Source: Trinickia violacea (lineage in GTDB: Bacteria; Pseudomonadota; Gammaproteobacteria; Burkholderiales; Burkholderiaceae). Taken from it: 64,000 bases of DNA. Where the stretch lies: positions 1,426,001 through 1,490,000 of the forward strand of contig NZ_CP040077.1 in assembly GCF_005280735.1 (NCBI RefSeq), written 5' to 3'. The position numbers were made by a program, and so were the translations under genes. This document shows, in pieces, positions 61,180 to 64,000 of this stretch; the stretch's first letter is position 1, and the number at the start of each line of letters is the position of its first letter. The notes below the pieces were generated by a model. It saw nothing but the letters and a program-made list of their open reading frames with translations. It did no database searches and was not told the DNA's origin.

Positions 61180-62484
61180 TCAGGGCGAATCGCAACGCAC
61201 GCACTGAGTCTGCGCCGCTGCCTTCGCGCTCTTGCTCGACACACCTCCAAACAGCACGACGCTCATCGCAGCCAACACCCACGCACCGATTCCGCCATAC
61301 GTCATTACCCAGCCGAAGCCGTGCACGAGTGCATCATGCAGCGCGGTGCCGGACGGATCGAGCCGCGACAACTCCGGCAGCCCTTGCGCGACAGCGGCGA
61401 CGTTGCCAGCGGCAACTTGCTCCGCGAGACGGCTGAGCGCCGTGACCTCGAGCTGCCCCGCGAAGCGCGCCTTCAAATCGAAGAGGATGCCCGCGACGAG
61501 AATCAGCCCCATCAGCGCGATATTGACGGCGAGCGTGATCATCCGCGCGCTCATGTCGATGCCGGACGCCATGCCCGCGCGCTCGCTCGAAACGGAGCCC
61601 GTCGTGGTGTTGGTGGTCGGCGTGTTGGTCAGGCCGAGCCCGGCGCCCGCCACGAAACAGCCGGGCAGCATCGTCCAGCCGCTGGCATGCGCAGCGCCGC
61701 TGCCGAACTTCATCAGCACGAAGCCGAGGCCGATCGTGAACAGGCCGAACGGAATCACGAAGCCGGGACCGTAGCGGAGCACAAGACGCTCGCCAAGCGG
61801 CGGAAACACGAGCGTCGGCAGCGTATAGGCGAGCAGCGCGAGGCCGGCGGCGACGCTGTCGTAGCCGAGGCCGATCTGGAAGTAGATCGGCAAATAGATC
61901 ATGAACGGCCAGAAGCTGAAGTTCATGCCCATCGAGCCCATCAGCGCGCCCGAGAACTTGCGGACCCTGAAGACGGAGAAATCGAACATCGGCCGCGCGC
62001 TCAGTTTTTCTGCCAAGACAAAGGCGGCGAAGCCGGCCATGATCGCGGCCGCCATGGCGATACCCTTGGTGCTTGCGAACCCGAAGTCCGAACCTTGCGT
62101 GATGAAGTAGGCAAGGCCGAAGACCGACAGCGAAAGCGTGACGATACCGGCGATATCGAGCGTGTCGGCCTGCGGATCGCGCGACTCCTCCACGCCGTTG
62201 AACACGAGAAAGAGCGTCAGCGCGGCGATCGCGACGTGCACGAGGAAGACCCACTGCCAGTTCGACAGCGCGACGATCGCACCGCCGACGATCGGCCCGA
62301 AGCCCAAACCGATTCCGAGGATGATGCCCCACGCGCTGAACGCCTTGGCGCGTTCCGGTCCTTCCTGAAACTGATGCGAGAGCACGGCGACCTGGCAAAT
62401 CAGCATCGCGCCGCCGCTCGCACCTTGCAGAAAGCGGGCGGCGATCAGCATCGGCACGCTTGGCGCGAGACCGCAGAGCGCTTG
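61180..62484 (-). pseudogene. DHA2-type MFS transporter lacking its N-terminus
   Basis: The frame encodes about 435 residues of a 14-helix drug-type MFS transporter from ALCGLAPSVPMLIAARFLQGASGG to the C-terminus (helix 3 onward). The first 80-100 residues (helices 1-2 and motif A loop) are missing: the frame runs upstream into antisense LysR sequence. No start is present at the break. A head-to-head deletion with the divergent LysR gene at about 62465-62484 explains this. Confidence 0.75.
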
Positions 62485-63309
62485 AGCATGACGCGCTCGG
62501 CGGTGGGCAAGGTGGTGACGCGCCTCGAAAAGCGCCTGGGCGTACGCCTCATCAATCGCACGACGCGCAGCCAAAGCCTCACCGAAGACGGCCAGGTCTA
62601 CTACGACCGCTGCGTGCGTGCGCTCGCCGAGCTGGACGCGGCACAGGCCGATCTCGACAGCGGCCGGCGCGAGCCGCGCGGCCGCTTGCGCGTGAGCGTG
62701 CCGCTCGCCTTCGGCCACCACTGCGTGGCGCCGGTGCTGCAAGACCTCGCGCGCAAGCATCCGCAATTGAAGATCGACATCTCGATCACCGACCGCATGG
62801 TGGATCTGGTCGAAGAGGGCTTCGACCTCGCGGTGCGCATCGGCAAGCTGCGCGACAGCGCGAGTCTCGCGGCGCGGCGCCTCGGCGAGCAGTACGGCAG
62901 CATCGCGGCCGCGCCGTCGTATCTCGCGCGCCACGGCATGCCCACGCGCGTCGAAGACCTCGCCCGGCACCAGGCGATCGCGTACTCGCGAGCCGGCGTG
63001 ATGGTGCCGTGGGACGTCTGCGGCCCGGACGGCAAGGTCGAGCGCGTGAATGTCGAGCCGCAACTGAGCCTCGACGACGTGCAGGCGATCGTCGATGCCG
63101 CCATTGCCGGTCTGGGGCTCGCCAGCCTGCCGTGCTGGCTGCTTAACCACTACGTTCAAAGCGGCGAACTGGTGGCGGTCATGGAGCGCTGCATCCGGCC
63201 GCCGCAGGAGATCCATGTGGTCTGGCCGCAAACGCGCTATTTGCCGCTCAAAACCCGCTACGCGATCGATGCGCTGGTGGCCGCGATCCCGCCCATGATT
63301 ACCGGTTGA
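62464..63309 (+). pseudogene. LysR-family regulator lacking its N-terminus
   Basis: The frame encodes a LysR protein from RETAERLSMTRSAVGKVVTRLEKRLGVRLINRTTRS to the end (about 281 residues), with the effector domain complete. The first 20-25 residues (helix 1 and part of the DNA-binding motif) are absent. ATG at 62488 could start translation but would lose half of the helix-turn-helix. It is truncated at the same point as the MFS gene on the other strand. Confidence 0.75.
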
Positions 63310-63520
63310 CCGGCCTTCCCGTGCGCCAGAGCACGGTATCGAGCCGCCGGATGGCGCGAACCTGTCAGCGCGCTGGCGCGGCGGACATTCTTTCGGGAGA
63401 TGAAAAGGTCTCTTGTCGACTCAGGGATTTTTACCGTTCGTTTCAACGCCTATCCTTTAGCCATTCGCCAAGGACGCTGTGTTCGAAGCGGTTCATAAAT
63501 CATCTGTCGAGGTAAGAATC

Positions 63521-63847
63521 ATGAAGACCCGTCTGTTCGCTGTCGCCGCCGCCGCCGTGCTGCTTTCCGCTCCGCTCGCTTCGTTCGCGCAGCAATCGAA
63601 CGCACCGCTCACGCGCGCCGAAGTGCGTGCTCAACTGGTCGAAGCGCAGAAGGCCGGCTACACCCAAAACGACAACCTCACGTATCCCGCCGATATCCAG
63701 GCCGTCGACGCGAAGATCGCCGCAGCCGACACCCAGGAGCAGCCGGTCAAGACGGGCTATGGTCCGGCAATCGGCGGCATGTCGCAGTCGGGCGTGGGCC
63801 GCGCCGTGTCGAACGACGGCATGAAGCCGACCTTCTTCGGCCAATAA
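63521..63847 (+). CDS. exported DUF4148 protein
   Basis: A 108-residue protein with a signal peptide (MKTRLFAVAAAAVLLSAPLASFAQ) and the DUF4148 motif LTRAEVRAQLVEAQKAGY. This family is widespread and multicopy in Burkholderiaceae, and periplasmic, with unknown function. ATG 63521 has a GAGGTAAG site. The 211 bases before it hold the promoter; no other gene follows to the window end. Confidence 0.9.
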   Translation: MKTRLFAVAAAAVLLSAPLASFAQQSNAPLTRAEVRAQLVEAQKAGYTQNDNLTYPADIQAVDAKIAAADTQEQPVKTGYGPAIGGMSQSGVGRAVSNDGMKPTFFGQ

Positions 63848-64000
63848 GGCGTTAGGGGCGGCAGCGGGATGCCTCGATAGCGTCCCGCGCCGCCCGCGCG
63901 CCGATCTCACCGGCGCGAAGCTCGCCGCCACGGCTTGGCGGCAGCCATCTTTTCTTCGCTTCGGACACTCCGTCCCGAAGCAGCGCTTCTCTCCTCAAGC

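Overview
The window is GC-rich DNA from a beta-proteobacterium, most likely of the family Burkholderiaceae (Paraburkholderia, Trinickia or Caballeronia type). The pointers are flhDC, a DUF4148 protein, a CioAB oxidase, an aryl-polyene-like cluster, many LysR regulators and strong G/C-ending codon use. No rRNA, tRNA, CRISPR array, transposase or integrase was found. The genus is an inference.

Layout. (1) 1-5.8 kb: end of a cbb3-type oxidase subunit I gene, then subunit II, a monohaem cytochrome c, a copper P-type ATPase, a molybdenum sulfite dehydrogenase with its cytochrome c, and a cysteine-bearing membrane protein. (2) 6.1-19.4 kb: a signalling block with a FixJ-type regulator, a histidine kinase, a MalT-like LuxR regulator, a single-domain receiver and a 2371-residue kinase/ATPase/GAF/PAS/histidine-kinase protein. 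The two histidine kinases have closely similar catalytic cores. (3) 19.4-24.3 kb: CioAB cyanide-insensitive quinol oxidase, a MarR regulator, a small K+ channel and two small exported proteins. Regions 1-3 read as a respiration and redox island. A TTACAT-N4-ATGTAA palindrome recurs in three of its intergenic regions.

(4) 24.4-37.0 kb: a compact aryl-polyene-like type II fatty-acid/polyketide cluster. A minus-strand operon of nine tightly packed genes, most overlapping by 1-4 bases, encodes a dehydratase, chain-length factor, ketosynthase, NodB-like deacetylase, MMPL transporter, LolA-like carrier, acyltransferase, ligase-dehydratase fusion and membrane protein. A divergent plus-strand set encodes an acyl carrier protein, a ketoreductase and a glycosyltransferase. 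(5) 37.0-41.5 kb: an IclR regulator with an MFS transporter, and an HtrA-like protein with an altered catalytic triad and a 36-bp tandem repeat. (6) 41.5-46.0 kb: flhD and flhC between a MASE4-type histidine kinase gene and two response-regulator genes. (7) 46.1-48.2 kb: LysR, a VOC-fold protein and a Pr6Pr membrane protein. (8) 48.2-56.0 kb: a LacI-controlled beta-galactoside uptake and hydrolysis operon (ABC ATPase, GH42, binding protein, two permeases), with a perfect 16-bp operator palindrome and a short tandem duplication at three of its gene junctions. (9) 56.0-64.0 kb: an aspartoacylase-family hydrolase, LysR, YceH, an Nramp transporter, an acetyltransferase, an MFS/LysR pair fused head to head by an apparent deletion, and a DUF4148 protein.

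Functional picture: regions 1-3 probably adapt electron transport (copper supply, high-affinity oxidase, sulfite oxidation, cyanide-resistant bd-type oxidase) to oxygen or redox signals sensed by the linked kinases. Region 4 probably builds and exports a membrane-anchored polyene. The strongest leads for follow-up are the MalT-box-like cluster ahead of the MalT-like gene, the shared palindrome of the respiratory island, the HtrA-like protein lacking its triad Asp, and the head-to-head deletion near 62.47 kb.
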